In this document: in pieces, positions 26,430 through 37,354 of the stretch
How the letters are laid out: each line of letters opens with the position of its first letter
How positions within the stretch are numbered: position 1 is the stretch's first letter
Assembly (NCBI RefSeq): GCF_024753205.1
Contig: NZ_JANUGZ010000001.1
Coordinates: forward strand, 868,001 to 932,000
From: Massilia aurea
GTDB taxonomy: Bacteria > Pseudomonadota > Gammaproteobacteria > Burkholderiales > Burkholderiaceae_D
Length of the DNA: 64,000 nt
Direction of reading: 5' to 3'
Program-made: the position numbers and the translations under genes
Notes under the pieces: generated by a model
What the model was told of the DNA's origin: nothing
What the model saw: only the letters and a program-made list of their open reading frames with translations
Databases searched by the model: none

Positions 26430-27518
26430 TCAGTCGTTCCTGACGACAATGCTCGGGAACTTGCTGCTCATGTCCTTGGCCTTGTCGGCGATCTTGATCG
26501 CGACCTTGCGGGCGATCTGCTTGTAGACCGCGGCAACGGCGCCATCCGGATCGGCGACGACAGTCGGACGACCGGCATCGGCCTGCTCGCGGATCGACAT
26601 CGTGAGCGGCAGCGCGCCGAGGAACTCGATGCCGAAGTCGGCGCACATCTTCTCGCCGCCGCCGTGACCGAAGATCGCTTCGGTATGGCCGCAGTTGGTG
26701 CAGGTGTGGGTGCTCATGTTCTCGACCACGCCCAGGATCGGGATCCCGACTTTTTCGAACATCTTGAGGCCCTTGCGCGCGTCGAGCAAGGCGATGTCCT
26801 GCGGCGTGGTGACGATCACGGCGCCCGTGACCGGCACTTTCTGCGACAGCGTCAGCTGGATATCGCCCGTGCCTGGCGGCATGTCGACGATCAGGTAATC
26901 CAGGTCGCGCCAGTTGGTCTGCTCGAGCAGCTGCTGCAGCGCGCCGCTGGCCATCGGGCCACGCCACACCATCGGCTCATCCGGGTCGATCATGAAGCCG
27001 ACCGACGACACCTGGATGCCGTGGTTTTCCAGCGGCTCCATGCTCTTGCCGTCATTGGTCAGCGGGCGACCGCTCACGCCCAGCATCATCGGCTGCGACG
27101 GACCATAGATGTCCGCATCCAGGATGCCGACGCTGGCGCCTTCGGCGTGCAGCGCCAGGGCCAGGTTCACGGCCGTCGTCGATTTGCCGACGCCGCCCTT
27201 GCCCGAGGCAACGGCGATGATGTTCTTCACGTTCGGCATCACCTTCATGCCGCGCTGGACCGTGTGCGACACGATCTTGCTGTAGGCGCGAATGGCCACG
27301 CCTTCGACGCCCGGCAGGGCCAGCACGGCGCTGGCCGCCATCTGGCGCAGCATCTCGACCTGGCTGGCGGCCGGGTAACCCAGTTCCAGCTCGAACGTGA
27401 CCTGGCCATTGTCGATATTGATGTTCTTGATCGACTTGGTGGTGATGAAATCCTTGGTGGTATTGGGGTCGATTACGCTCGCCAATGCCGTCTTGATATC
27501 GCTTTCAGTGATGCTCAT
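26430..27518 (-). CDS. apbC: Iron-sulfur carrier ATPase ApbC (Mrp/NBP35 family)
   Basis: ApbC/Mrp is a P-loop ATPase that carries and delivers Fe-S clusters. The 362-residue product begins with a MIP18/DUF59-like domain (about 1-85, [14 protein letters not shown]). The ATPase domain follows, with the deviant Walker [17 protein letters not shown] near 105, [29 protein letters not shown], and the cluster-binding pair in HTCTNCGH (CxxC) near 275. All family elements are present. The start MSITESD at 27518 has GGAG 8 bases before it and replaces a longer frame that runs back into the metG leader. It is divergent from metG, a frequent arrangement. Confidence 0.93.
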   Translation of the reverse strand: MSITESDIKTALASVIDPNTTKDFITTKSIKNINIDNGQVTFELELGYPAASQVEMLRQMAASAVLALPGVEGVAIRAYSKIVSHTVQRGMKVMPNVKNIIAVASGKGGVGKSTTAVNLALALHAEGASVGILDADIYGPSQPMMLGVSGRPLTNDGKSMEPLENHGIQVSSVGFMIDPDEPMVWRGPMASGALQQLLEQTNWRDLDYLIVDMPPGTGDIQLTLSQKVPVTGAVIVTTPQDIALLDARKGLKMFEKVGIPILGVVENMSTHTCTNCGHTEAIFGHGGGEKMCADFGIEFLGALPLTMSIREQADAGRPTVVADPDGAVAAVYKQIARKVAIKIADKAKDMSSKFPSIVVRND

Positions 27519-27679
27519 GGTGCTCTCCGGGTGTTCTCCGATTGATATTGGGGCGAAGTGTAGCGCAAAACGGCAGGGCAGCCAGCCTGTTGGTCGTAAA
27601 CCACGGGGAATACCCCCTGCGCGCACAGGGCCATCCGCTGTTAAAATGCTTCTTTTCATATAACCGAAGCGTTTCAACC

Positions 27680-29845
27680 ATGACCCGCAAGCTGTTCGTC
27701 ACCACCGCACTGCCCTACGCCAATGCTGCCTTCCATATCGGCCACATGATGGAGTACATCCAGGCCGACATCTGGGTCCGCTTCCAGCGAATGCAGCGCG
27801 AAGGCAATGCGCAGGGCGGCCAGAAACGCGAAGTGCATTTCGTCTGCGCCGACGATACGCACGGCACGCCGATCATGATCGCGGCCGAAAAAGAAAACAT
27901 CACGCCGCAGGAATTCGTGGCCAAGATCGCCGCCGGCCGCGCGCAATATCTCGATGGCTTCCATATCGCCTTCGATAACTGGTATTCCACCGATTCGCCC
28001 GAAAACGTTGAACTCTCGCAAGGCATCTACCGCAAGCTGCGCGATGCCGGCCTGATCGTCACCAAGACCGTCGACCGCTTCTACGATCCGGTCAAGGGCA
28101 TGTTCCTGGCCGACCGCAACATCAAGGGCGAGTGCCCTGTATGCCACGCCAAGGATCAGTACGGCGACAACTGCGAAGTCTGCGGCGCCGCCTACCAGCC
28201 AACCGAACTGATCAATCCGTTCTCGGTCTTCACCGGCTCCACGCCCGTGCTCAAGCCGTCGGAGCAGTACTTCTTCAAGCTGTCCGACCCGCGCTGCTTC
28301 GCCTTCCTCAAAGAGTGGCTCAACACCCCGGGCCGCCTGCAGCCCGAAATGGTCAACAAAGTCTCGGAATGGCTGGGCGAATCCGGCGAAAAGCTGGCCG
28401 ACTGGGATATCTCGCGCGATGCGCCCTACTTCGGCATCCCGATTCCGGATGCACCAGGCAAGTTCTTCTATGTGTGGCTGGACGCGCCGGTCGGCTACCT
28501 GGCCAGCCTGAAAAACTACTTCGACAAGCAGGGCCTGGATGTCGAGGCGTTCCTGAACGACCCGGCCGCCGAGCAGCTGCACTTCATCGGCAAAGATATT
28601 GTCTCGTTCCACCTGCTGTTCTGGCCTGCGATGCTCAATTTCTCGGGCCACCCGATCATCGACAACCTGAAGGTCGCCGTCCACGGCCACCTGACGGTGA
28701 ACAATGAAAAAATGTCGAAGTCGCGCGGCACCGGCATCTCGCCGCTGCGCTATCTGGAACTGGGCATGAACCCGGAGTGGCTGCGCTACTATCTGGCCTT
28801 CAAGCTCAACGCCAAAGTGGAAGACCTGGACTTCAACGGCGACGACTTCGTGGCCCGCGTCAACAGCGACCTGATCGGCAAGTACGTGAATATCGCCAGC
28901 CGCTGCGCCGGCTTCATCGCCAAGCGCTTCGACGGCAAGCTGGCCGACAGCGTCTCGCCGCTGAGTCGCGACTGGATCTGCAAGGCGCTGATGCACGACG
29001 GCGCCGAGCGCCAGGCATCGGTGGCCGCCAGCTTCGAGGCGCGCGAGTATGGCCGCGCACTGCGCGAAATCATGGAAATCGCCGACGTCATCAATCAGTA
29101 CGTCGATGAACACAAGCCATGGATCCTGGCCAAGGACGAGACCAAAACGGCCGAACTGCATGACGTCTGCACGACCGCGCTGATCCTGTTCCGTCAACTG
29201 ACGATCATGCTGCAGCCGGTGCTGCCGCAAGTGGCCGCGCGCGTCGCCGAATTCCTGGGCGACGCTGAACTGAGCTGGGCTGACACCCATGGCGCCGCCG
29301 TCTACGAATCGATGCTCGGCCGCACCATTGGCACCTACACGCACCTGATGCAGCGCGTCGACGCCAAGATGGTCGAGAACCTGTTCGACAAGCCGGTCTT
29401 GGCAGCACCTGCTCCGGCGGTCGCCGCCGCGGCTGCGGCTGCCCCGGCAGCGACGCCGACGACCGATGCCGGCGACAGCGAAGGCGACATCGAAGACCTG
29501 GCCCCGACCATCACGATCGACGATTTCGCCAAGATCGACCTGCGCGTCGCAAAGATCGTCAACTGCGAACACGTCGAAGGGTCGACCAAGCTGCTGCGCC
29601 TGACGCTCGACGTCGGCGAAGGCCGTCACCGTAATGTGTTCTCGGGCATCAAGTCGGCGTACCAGCCGGAAGACCTGATCGGCAAGCTGACGGTGCTGGT
29701 GGCCAACCTGGCCCCACGCAAGATGAAGTTCGGCGTGTCCGAAGGTATGGTGCTGTGCGCATCCGCCGCTGACGAGAAAACCAATCCGGGCCTGTACCTG
29801 CTCGACCCGATGCCGGGCGCGACGCCAGGCATGCGCATCCGCTGA
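27680..29845 (+). CDS. metG: Methionyl-tRNA synthetase
   Basis: MetG charges both initiator and elongator tRNA-Met. The 721-residue enzyme has the class I motif [15 protein letters not shown] near residue 12, the zinc-knuckle insertion [18 protein letters not shown] (about 154-171), KMSKS in [13 protein letters not shown] near 340, an Ala/Pro linker around 575-600, and a C-terminal Trbp111/EMAP-like OB domain ([20 protein letters not shown]) that aids dimerisation and tRNA binding. The start [15 protein letters not shown] is canonical; the frame is open further upstream. The 161-base gap to apbC contains TTAAAATGC, a possible -10. Confidence 0.96.
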   Translation: MTRKLFVTTALPYANAAFHIGHMMEYIQADIWVRFQRMQREGNAQGGQKREVHFVCADDTHGTPIMIAAEKENITPQEFVAKIAAGRAQYLDGFHIAFDNWYSTDSPENVELSQGIYRKLRDAGLIVTKTVDRFYDPVKGMFLADRNIKGECPVCHAKDQYGDNCEVCGAAYQPTELINPFSVFTGSTPVLKPSEQYFFKLSDPRCFAFLKEWLNTPGRLQPEMVNKVSEWLGESGEKLADWDISRDAPYFGIPIPDAPGKFFYVWLDAPVGYLASLKNYFDKQGLDVEAFLNDPAAEQLHFIGKDIVSFHLLFWPAMLNFSGHPIIDNLKVAVHGHLTVNNEKMSKSRGTGISPLRYLELGMNPEWLRYYLAFKLNAKVEDLDFNGDDFVARVNSDLIGKYVNIASRCAGFIAKRFDGKLADSVSPLSRDWICKALMHDGAERQASVAASFEAREYGRALREIMEIADVINQYVDEHKPWILAKDETKTAELHDVCTTALILFRQLTIMLQPVLPQVAARVAEFLGDAELSWADTHGAAVYESMLGRTIGTYTHLMQRVDAKMVENLFDKPVLAAPAPAVAAAAAAAPAATPTTDAGDSEGDIEDLAPTITIDDFAKIDLRVAKIVNCEHVEGSTKLLRLTLDVGEGRHRNVFSGIKSAYQPEDLIGKLTVLVANLAPRKMKFGVSEGMVLCASAADEKTNPGLYLLDPMPGATPGMRIR

Positions 29846-30009
29846 AGCTTCATGCCGGCGGCTGGCTTGGCGTGCCACGATGATGTGGCCGCCAGCCAGC
29901 CGCTGGACGGCCTCGGACGCGATTTCCGGGGCCAGTACCGGGTGTACAATGCCATGTTTAAACTATGACAAGACGCCCTACAAACTCTTTTGATAGGTAG
30001 CCAAGAACC

Positions 30010-31326
30010 ATGACCGATTTGACTCCCCTGCGCCATATCCCGACCGCCAACGTGTTCCGCAAAGGCGACGTGTTCGTCCTGTTCGGTGAACTGTTCGGCC
30101 GCGGCTACGTGAATGGCCTGATCGACGAAGCGCGCGCCGCCGGCATGACGATCGTCGGCATCACCGTGGGCCGCCGCGACGAGACCGGCGCACTGCGCCC
30201 GCTGGACGCCGCTGAACTGGCCGAAGCCGAAGAAAAACTGGGTGGCCGCATCATCAATGTGCCGCTGATGGCCGGCTTCGACATGGATGCACCGGAGGGC
30301 GAAAAGAACCCGACCGAAATGCTGTCCGGGATCACGCTGAAAACCTGGCAGGAAGAAACGCTGGACTGGAACCACATCGAGCGTTGCCGTGAAGCGGGCG
30401 TGCACCGCTTCACGACCTCGGCCGCGCAGGTCATGCAGGAGATCGACAAGCTGGTGCCACAGGGCGCGAACGTGTTCTTCGCCCACACGATGGCCGGCGG
30501 CATCCCGAAGATCAAGGCCTTCCTGGCCATTGCCAATCGCATTTACAAAGGCCGCGGCGAGCGCTTCATGTCCTCGCGCGCCCTGCTCGAGAGCGATCTG
30601 GGCAAACTGATTTTGATGAACTTCGACGAAGTCTCGGCCAACACGCTCAAGTATCTGATCGACGCGTCGGCCACGATCCGCGACCGCGTAACCCAGGCTG
30701 GCGGCGAAGTGCGCTACACGGCCTACGGTTACCACGGCACCGAGATCCTGATCGGCGGCGAGTACCACTGGCAGACCTACACCAACTACACGCAGGGCTA
30801 CGCCAAGATGCGCCTGGAGTCGGTGGCCGAAGCAGCGTGGAAGAACGGCATCACTGCCACCGTATTCAACTGCCCGGAAATCCGCACGAACTCGTCGGAC
30901 ATCTTTGTCGGCGTGGAACTGTCGCTGTTCCCGTTGCTGGTCGCGCTCAAGCGCGAAGGCGGCGGCGCCTGGGCCGACGAGCAATGGCGCATCTGCGAAG
31001 AATTGCTGGGCGAAGGCACGTCGCTGCAGCAACTGCTGGGCACCATCGAGGGCTACAACAACGACGCCACCAGCGCCGAGTTCCGCAATTTCGAGGCCTG
31101 GCCGATGGACAACACGCCGGCCCTGGCCGATGTGATGATCGGCACCTCGGAAGCGATCACGGCGCTGCACAAGGACAAGAAAGCGCTGATCACCGATCAC
31201 CTGTCGAGCCTCGTGCTGGAAGGCGCCGGCCCGCTGATGTTCCATGGCGCATCCGAAAAGATTGCCCCGGTGCTGTGGCTGAACCACGACATCATCGCGC
31301 GCCAGTTGAACGCGCTGCACAAGTAA
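30010..31326 (+). CDS. FabMG-like enoyl-ACP reductase family protein (tentative)
   Basis: This is a 438-residue soluble protein, strongly charged and well conserved in style. The N-terminus, with IPTANVFRKGDVFVLFGELFGRGY followed by MTIVGITVGRR, looks like a Rossmann start: a beta strand, an FGxxxGRG turn and a second strand ending in GRR. Middle motifs are TYTNYTQGYAKMRLESVAEA and EIRTNSSDIFVGVE. I recall this sequence type being named enoyl-ACP reductase FabMG family, a triclosan-tolerant reductase found by metagenomics. That name is memory, not proof. If right, it reduces enoyl-ACP in fatty acid elongation. TACAAT at 29945-29950 may be its -10. Confidence 0.5.
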   Translation: MTDLTPLRHIPTANVFRKGDVFVLFGELFGRGYVNGLIDEARAAGMTIVGITVGRRDETGALRPLDAAELAEAEEKLGGRIINVPLMAGFDMDAPEGEKNPTEMLSGITLKTWQEETLDWNHIERCREAGVHRFTTSAAQVMQEIDKLVPQGANVFFAHTMAGGIPKIKAFLAIANRIYKGRGERFMSSRALLESDLGKLILMNFDEVSANTLKYLIDASATIRDRVTQAGGEVRYTAYGYHGTEILIGGEYHWQTYTNYTQGYAKMRLESVAEAAWKNGITATVFNCPEIRTNSSDIFVGVELSLFPLLVALKREGGGAWADEQWRICEELLGEGTSLQQLLGTIEGYNNDATSAEFRNFEAWPMDNTPALADVMIGTSEAITALHKDKKALITDHLSSLVLEGAGPLMFHGASEKIAPVLWLNHDIIARQLNALHK

Positions 31327-31342
31327 GCGCAACATCGTCATA

Positions 31343-31397
31343 CTTGACGACACCGGCGCGGGGCGCAGGAATCTGCCCCGCCCCAGGTGTCGTCAAG
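31343..31397. terminator. Large two-tier stem-loop after the FabMG-like gene
   Basis: An outer 12-base perfect stem (CTTGACGACACC with GGTGTCGTCAAG) encloses an inner GCGGGGC/GCCCCGC stem. It starts 16 bases after the stop. There is no T tract, so it may be a transcript 3-prime end stabiliser instead of an intrinsic terminator. Confidence 0.5.
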
Positions 31398-31427
31398 CCG
31401 CTGTTCCATGCACCCACGAAGCCAATC

Positions 31428-31637
31428 ATGATCTTCTCGAAAAAACACGTGAACTACGAATCCGAGCACACCAAGTTCATCTCGGAACTGAAGAAACAGC
31501 ATCCAGAGATGGACGCTGGCCAGGTGGCCGGCCGCGCGCTGCTGTGGGACAAGGCCCCCGTCTCGCTCGACGAACAGGCACGCACTGAAGAGTCGCGCCT
31601 GCGTCAGCGAGCCTATCCGTACCAGAACAAGGTCTGA
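31428..31637 (+). CDS. DUF3460 family protein
   Basis: This is a 69-residue protein of unknown function. The pattern YESEHTKFISELKKQHPEMDAGQ followed by GRALLWDK is the DUF3460 signature, a short betaproteobacterial family. It ends in a basic QRAYPYQNKV. It lies 14 bases before scpA, so the two are probably cotranscribed, and panC follows. No role is known to me. Confidence 0.85.
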   Translation: MIFSKKHVNYESEHTKFISELKKQHPEMDAGQVAGRALLWDKAPVSLDEQARTEESRLRQRAYPYQNKV

Positions 31638-31651
31638 GGACGGACGCGCGC

Positions 31652-32509
31652 ATGATGCCCAACGGGGCGGCTGACGGGCACCAGGTGCCTGTCCAGCCCG
31701 CCATGGAAACACCGCATCCTGCGCCGGCCGACGCCACCCTGGCACGCCTGTACGGCGAACCGCTCACGCGCTTGCCGAATGACTTGTATATCCCGCCCGA
31801 TGCGCTCGAGATCTTTCTTGACGCATTTGAAGGGCCGCTCGATCTGCTGCTGTACCTGATCCGGCGGCAAAACTTCAATATTCTCGACATCCCGATGGCG
31901 CAGGTCACCCTGCAATACCTCGTCTATGTCGAGCAGATCCGCAAAAGCAATCTCGAGCTGGCGGCAGAGTATCTGCTGATGGCGGCGATGCTGATCGAGA
32001 TCAAGTCGCGCATGCTGCTGCCCAAGCGCCAGGACGACTTGATCGAAGACGCAGGCGACCCGCGCGCCGAGCTGGTGCGCCGTCTGCTGGACTATGAGCA
32101 GATCAAGACCGCCGCCGTAGCTCTGGGCAATGTGCCGCAGGAAGGCCGCGACTTTGTCCGGCCCGAGCTGTTCGTCGAACAGGGCCTGGTCCAGCCGCTG
32201 CCCGATGTCGATCCGTGGGATTTGCAGCGCGCCTGGCTCGATGTCTTGCGCCGCGCCAAGCTGACCCAGCATCACCGGATCGGCCGCCAGGAATTATCGG
32301 TGCGCGAGCACATGTCGGCCATCCTGCGCACGCTGCAGTCGCAGCGCTTCGTCGAGTTCGGCGACCTGTTCGCGGGCCAGCACACGGTGCCGATTGTCGT
32401 CGTGCACTTCGTCGCGATGCTTGAACTTGCCAAAGAAACCTTGATTGAAATTACCCAGGCCGAACCGTTTGCACCGATCTACGTGCGACTGGCCTATTCG
32501 CCGGCATAA
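31652..32509 (+). CDS. scpA: Segregation and condensation protein A (ScpA)
   Basis: ScpA is the kleisin subunit of the bacterial SMC-ScpAB condensin complex and helps separate replicated chromosomes. The 285-residue product has a variable 45-residue start, then the diagnostic FEGPLDLLLYLIRRQNFNILDIPMAQVT and AAEYLLMAAMLIEIKSRMLLP (SMC neck-binding helices), and a C-terminal winged helix (VVVHFVAMLELAKETLIEITQAEPFAPI). Either ATG at 31652 or 31655 could start it; GAGGACGG lies upstream. scpB and smc are not in view. Confidence 0.93.
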   Translation: MMPNGAADGHQVPVQPAMETPHPAPADATLARLYGEPLTRLPNDLYIPPDALEIFLDAFEGPLDLLLYLIRRQNFNILDIPMAQVTLQYLVYVEQIRKSNLELAAEYLLMAAMLIEIKSRMLLPKRQDDLIEDAGDPRAELVRRLLDYEQIKTAAVALGNVPQEGRDFVRPELFVEQGLVQPLPDVDPWDLQRAWLDVLRRAKLTQHHRIGRQELSVREHMSAILRTLQSQRFVEFGDLFAGQHTVPIVVVHFVAMLELAKETLIEITQAEPFAPIYVRLAYSPA

Positions 32510-33376
<867 letters not shown>

Positions 33377-33399
33377 TCGTTTGGGCCGCCCTGCCGGCC

Positions 33400-33786
33400 T
33401 CAGCCCGCCGGGCAGCCCTGGCGCACCAGCGCTGCCTTCAATTCCCGCTTGAACCCGGTGTAATCGACGGCTTTCTGCACATAGTCGTCGACACCCAGCG
33501 CCTGGGCGCGTTCACGATCGGCCGCAAGGCCAGACCCCGACACGACGATGACGGGCATTCCGGCCAGGGACTCGGCGCGCAGGCGCGCCAGCAGCTCGAA
33601 CCCGTCGACCTGCGGCATCTTGATGTCCAGGAGCAGCAGATCGAAGCGCTGATCGCGGATCATCTGGAACGCTTCTGCCCCATCGCTTGCCACGACCAGC
33701 TGGTGGTCGAACGCAAACTCTTGCAGGGCCAATCGCGTCAGCATGACATCGATGCCCAGATCGTCGACCAGGAGAATATTTTTCAT
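33400..33786 (-). CDS. Single-domain response regulator
   Basis: This is a 128-residue receiver domain with no output domain. The acidic pocket and phospho-acceptor are in LLVDD and LLLLDIKMPQ; the switch residues are VVSGSG (Ser in place of the usual Thr) and QKAVD (Lys followed by AVD where KP is normal). The start MKNILLVDD fits receiver domains; the longer frame upstream is not credible. It is the last gene of the leftward chemotaxis block, after the HDOD gene, so it may tie into the same signalling. Confidence 0.85.
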   Translation of the reverse strand: MKNILLVDDLGIDVMLTRLALQEFAFDHQLVVASDGAEAFQMIRDQRFDLLLLDIKMPQVDGFELLARLRAESLAGMPVIVVSGSGLAADRERAQALGVDDYVQKAVDYTGFKRELKAALVRQGCPAG

Positions 33787-33845
33787 CCGGCATGCTAGCA
33801 GAGCCGCCAAACGGACGCCGCCACGTATGCACAGGGGGCGACAGG

Positions 33846-35060
33846 CTACCCGTCCAGTCCCACGCTCTGCGCCCACGCCAGCGCCGACAGATGCGCCTCA
33901 TTGACGTCGGACGGGCTCAGCGCCAAGTTAGCGGCGAGCGACGCCACCAGGTTCGAGTTCAGTTCGCACGCTTCGGCCAGCGCGAGATACGGCCCGTAAC
34001 TGCCTTCGCGCTTCGTCAGTGCCTTGACGACTTCATCGGGCAACTGGATTGCATCGAGCACTTCCTGCATCGACAGGCCCAGCAGCCGGTCGAGCAGCGA
34101 GAACATGCCGGCGACGAACAGGTGTTCGCCGGCACCCCGGCCGAGGGCTTTTTGTCCCAGCAATTCAGCCAGGCGGCCGCGCACGACGGCCGTTTCCATC
34201 AGCACCGGCGAATACCCGCTGGCACTGGCCGTGGCCAGCAGCAGCACCAGCCAGCGGTACAGCGGCGCGTAGCCGAGCAGCGAGATGGCCTGGCGCAGCG
34301 ACTGGACTTCGCGCCCTGCCCCAAAGCCGGCGGTATTGATGTAGCGCAGCAGCTTGTAGGTCAGCGCCGGATCGCGTTTGAGCACGCTTTCGAGCCGGCC
34401 AACGTCGTCATTGGCCTGCACCATCTGCATCAGTTGCAGGATGATTTGCTGGCTCGGGTTCATGCCCTTGACGGGATTGCCGGGCCGCGGGGTCAGGTGC
34501 AGCTTGCCGACAAAGGCATCCAGGCCAAGTGCAGCGCAGGCGTCGAAATCGGCCCATGTGCCCACCGGCCGCCCAACCATGCGCAGCGACGAATGCTTGG
34601 CGCTCGCATAGGTGCGGGCCTGATCGGCCACGTCGACGCCGGTAAAGCGCACTTCGACATACGAAGCGTACGGCGCCAGGTTGCGCCCCAGCAGTGTGAG
34701 ATCGCAACCGCGGATGGCCACGCCCACGCCACCGGCGCGCACCGCTTGCACGGCCGAGCGCACGTCGACGTCGGCCAATTGGCGAATATCGAAGGCGAGG
34801 ACGGTGCGATCCGGCGGCAGCGCGTGCAGCGCGTCGGTCGACAGCATGGCTGGCACGGCGTCCAGGAACAGGATCTTGTCGCGCAGCAGCCAACCCTGGT
34901 CAACATGGTTGACGTGCTCGGCGACGAAACCGACCAGGCCTTCGAGGTCGGGGCCGGTCGGGATGAGACCGTCGTGCTGTTGCCACGACAGCTCGTAGCC
35001 GAGAACGCGCTGCCGGGGATCGAGCAGCGGTTCACGGACAATGAAGTTGGTGCGATACAT
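33846..35060 (-). CDS. EAL-like/HDOD domain signalling protein
   Basis: This is a 404-residue protein. The first half (about 1-190) is a degenerate EAL domain: GYELSWQ replaces the EVL-type motif, and the metal-binding acidic residues of active c-di-GMP phosphodiesterases are mostly missing, so hydrolysis is unlikely. The second half is an HDOD domain (about 200-400: LQLMQMVQANDDVGRLESVLKRDPALTYKLLRYIN, then QAISLLGYAPLYRWLVLLL). Such YuxH-type proteins are common signalling adaptors next to motility genes. It is separated from cheZ by 32 bases, so it is probably the same transcript. Confidence 0.85.
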   Translation of the reverse strand: MYRTNFIVREPLLDPRQRVLGYELSWQQHDGLIPTGPDLEGLVGFVAEHVNHVDQGWLLRDKILFLDAVPAMLSTDALHALPPDRTVLAFDIRQLADVDVRSAVQAVRAGGVGVAIRGCDLTLLGRNLAPYASYVEVRFTGVDVADQARTYASAKHSSLRMVGRPVGTWADFDACAALGLDAFVGKLHLTPRPGNPVKGMNPSQQIILQLMQMVQANDDVGRLESVLKRDPALTYKLLRYINTAGFGAGREVQSLRQAISLLGYAPLYRWLVLLLATASASGYSPVLMETAVVRGRLAELLGQKALGRGAGEHLFVAGMFSLLDRLLGLSMQEVLDAIQLPDEVVKALTKREGSYGPYLALAEACELNSNLVASLAANLALSPSDVNEAHLSALAWAQSVGLDG

Positions 35061-35092
35061 GGGGGCGCCGTTTTAAATTGCTCGGCGCAAGC

Positions 35093-35743
35093 TCAAAACC
35101 CGAGACTGTCGAGCAGGTCGTCGACCTGCCCCTGGTTTGCCACGACTTCGGTGCCGGTCGGCTTGATTTGCGGACCGTTCATCAGGCCATTGTCCAGTTC
35201 CCGCTTGATCTCGCTTGGTGCGAAATCGATCAGGACCTGGACCAGCTGCTTTTCGAGGTTCTGGGCAATGCCCGTGATGCGGCCGATGACCTGGCCCGTG
35301 AGATCCTGGAAGTCCTGGGCCATCATGATGCTCATCAGCTCGCTGCGGGTGGCAACCGCCCCTGCACGCGACTCCTCCAGACCGGCAATCGTGCGCTGCG
35401 CCATCGCGCGCCACTGCGCATCCGTTGCCTCGGTTGCAGGCGCATCGAGCAGCGCCTGCCAACCTGCCTTGAGGTCGGTCGAACGCGTTTCGATGGCATC
35501 CTGCAGCGGACCGGCCGCGTCGGTGGCGTCCAGCACCTTCTTGGCGGCCTGTTCGGACAAATGCGCCACGTAGTCGAGCCGGTCGCGCGCATCGGGGATG
35601 TCGCTGGCAGCCTTCTCGATCAGCTTGTCGAGGCCCAGGCCGCGCAGATTCTCGTGCAGCGCGCGGGTCATGTGACCGACCCGGCTCAGCACCTCATCGT
35701 GCGACGACGCGCCGGCAACAGGCGCGGTGTTCTGCTCAACCAT
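35093..35743 (-). CDS. cheZ: Protein phosphatase CheZ
   Basis: CheZ removes phosphate from CheY-P and so resets the flagellar switch. The 216-residue product has the long helical hairpin with the catalytic motif AQDFQDLTGQVIGRI (Asp and Gln of QDLTGQ correspond to E. coli D143 and Q147) and the C-terminal CheY-binding tail VDDLLDSLGF. The start MVEQNTAP at 35743 lies one base after the cheY stop, so the two are translationally linked. A longer frame overlapping cheY is an artefact. Confidence 0.95.
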   Translation of the reverse strand: MVEQNTAPVAGASSHDEVLSRVGHMTRALHENLRGLGLDKLIEKAASDIPDARDRLDYVAHLSEQAAKKVLDATDAAGPLQDAIETRSTDLKAGWQALLDAPATEATDAQWRAMAQRTIAGLEESRAGAVATRSELMSIMMAQDFQDLTGQVIGRITGIAQNLEKQLVQVLIDFAPSEIKRELDNGLMNGPQIKPTGTEVVANQGQVDDLLDSLGF

Positions 35744-35744
35744 T

Positions 35745-36143
35745 TCAGGCTCCGGCTTTGTCCAGTTTCTCGAAAATCTTGTTGAGCTTTTCGTCCAGCG
35801 TCGCCGCCGTGAATGGCTTGACGACATAGCCGCTGGCGCCTGCCTGTGCTGCAGCGATGATGTTTTCCTTCTTCGCTTCGGCGGTCACCATCAGCACCGG
35901 CAGCTTGGCCAGTGCAGGGTCGGCGCGAATGTGCTGCAGCATCGTCAGACCGTCCATGTTCGGCATATTCCAGTCCGACACGACGAAGTCGAACGATTCA
36001 CTGCGCAGTTTTGCCAGCGCCATGACGCCATCTTCTGCTTCGTCGACGTTGGCATAACCCAGTTCTTTCAACAGATTCCGGACGATGCGTCGCATCGTCG
36101 AGAAATCGTCAACAACCAGAAAACGCATCTTTGGATCAGCCAT
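35745..36143 (-). CDS. cheY: Chemotaxis response regulator CheY
   Basis: CheY-P binds the flagellar switch and changes rotation. The 132-residue product matches enteric CheY closely: D12/D13 pocket ([11 protein letters not shown]), phospho-acceptor D57 ([12 protein letters not shown]), T87 ([10 protein letters not shown]) and K109 ([10 protein letters not shown]). It has GGAG 8 bases before the ATG. It sits directly ahead of cheZ, as in E. coli. This is the better candidate for the motor-binding CheY of the two in the cluster. Confidence 0.95.
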   Translation of the reverse strand: MADPKMRFLVVDDFSTMRRIVRNLLKELGYANVDEAEDGVMALAKLRSESFDFVVSDWNMPNMDGLTMLQHIRADPALAKLPVLMVTAEAKKENIIAAAQAGASGYVVKPFTAATLDEKLNKIFEKLDKAGA

Positions 36144-36272
36144 GAATTACTCCGTTTGAATCTACTAATTTGGTTTGTTGGGTAAGCTACTTTTACAGAC
36201 GCAAGAATAGCATTTTTGTTGCTCTGCGGCGATAAAATAGCCCACAAAGCATGGAAGGATGATGAATTCAGT

Positions 36273-37337
36273 TCAAACACGCAACGCCCGGCTGCCTTGG
36301 GCGGCCAGATGGTCGAGTACGAGGCGCGGTAAAGCCTGTAATGGACCGACTTCGTGGGCTGCGCCGATGGCAATCGCTTCACGCGGCATACCAAACACGA
36401 CACAGCTCGCTTCGTCCTGCGCGAAGTTGTGGGCGCCGGCTTCGCGCATCTCGAGCATGCCCGCCGCGCCGTCCTTGCCCATCCCGGTCAGGATAACACC
36501 AACGGCGTTTTTACCGGCCGCCTGCGCAGCGGAACGGAACAACACGTCGACCGATGGCCGGTGACGATTCACGGGCGGACTCTGCTCGATGCGCGTCATG
36601 TAATTTGCGCCGGAGCGCACCAGCAACAGGTGCGAATGACCAGGCGCGATGTACGCGTGGCCAGGCAGCACACGCTCGTTGCCGGCCGACTCGACCACGC
36701 TGATCTTGCACAGCGAATCGAGGCGCTTGGCGAACGACGTGGTAAAGCCTTCCGGCATGTGCTGGGCAATCAGGATGCCCGGGCAATCGGACGGCATCTG
36801 CATCAAAAATTCGCGGATCGCTTCGGTGCCGCCGGTCGAGGCGCCGATGATGATCAGTTTTTCGGAAGAAATAAGAGGACTCCTCAGCGCCGACAGCTGC
36901 GTGCTGGCCACCTGGGGCGTGCGGCTGCGCGGGGCGATGCGCGCACGCGCCGCGCCGCGAATCTTGTCGGCGATCATGTCGGCATACTCGCGCATGCCGC
37001 TCTGGATCGATATCTTGGGCTTGGTGACGAAGTCGACCGCGCCAAGTTCCAGCGCGCGCATCGTGATTTCCGAGCCGCGCTCGGTCAGCGACGACACCAT
37101 CAGCACCGGCATCGGGCGCAGGCGCATCAGCTTTTCGAGAAAGTCGAGGCCATCCATCTTGGGCATCTCGACGTCGAGCGTCAGCACGTCCGGATTGTGT
37201 TTCTTGATCAGCTCGCGCGCGACAAGGGGATCGGGCGCCGTGGCCACCACTTCCATATCGGGTTGCGAATTGACGATCTCGCTCATCACGCTGCGGATCA
37301 GTGCCGAGTCGTCGACGATCAGGACCTTGATTTTCAT
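36273..37337 (-). CDS. cheB: Chemotaxis methylesterase/glutamine deamidase CheB
   Basis: CheB removes methyl groups from chemoreceptors and is switched on by CheA. The 354-residue product has a receiver domain with D10/D11 and phospho-acceptor D55 ([12 protein letters not shown]), a linker (110-155), and the esterase domain with catalytic S167 (GASTGG), H193 (AQHMPEGF) and D289 (GMGKDGAAG). All active-site residues are present. It is followed by cheY after 129 bases, a gap large enough for a separate promoter. Confidence 0.96.
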   Translation of the reverse strand: MKIKVLIVDDSALIRSVMSEIVNSQPDMEVVATAPDPLVARELIKKHNPDVLTLDVEMPKMDGLDFLEKLMRLRPMPVLMVSSLTERGSEITMRALELGAVDFVTKPKISIQSGMREYADMIADKIRGAARARIAPRSRTPQVASTQLSALRSPLISSEKLIIIGASTGGTEAIREFLMQMPSDCPGILIAQHMPEGFTTSFAKRLDSLCKISVVESAGNERVLPGHAYIAPGHSHLLLVRSGANYMTRIEQSPPVNRHRPSVDVLFRSAAQAAGKNAVGVILTGMGKDGAAGMLEMREAGAHNFAQDEASCVVFGMPREAIAIGAAHEVGPLQALPRLVLDHLAAQGSRALRV

Positions 37338-37354
37338 GGTGTCTCCGTAGTTGC

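Noticed and set aside
26141..26967. Minus-strand frames between gltX and apbC
   Set aside because: Fragmentary, overlapping the strong apbC terminator and apbC itself, with no start signals or motifs.
27674..29878. 734-codon minus-strand frame across metG
   Set aside because: Antisense shadow of an unmistakable metG; no motif and no start signal.
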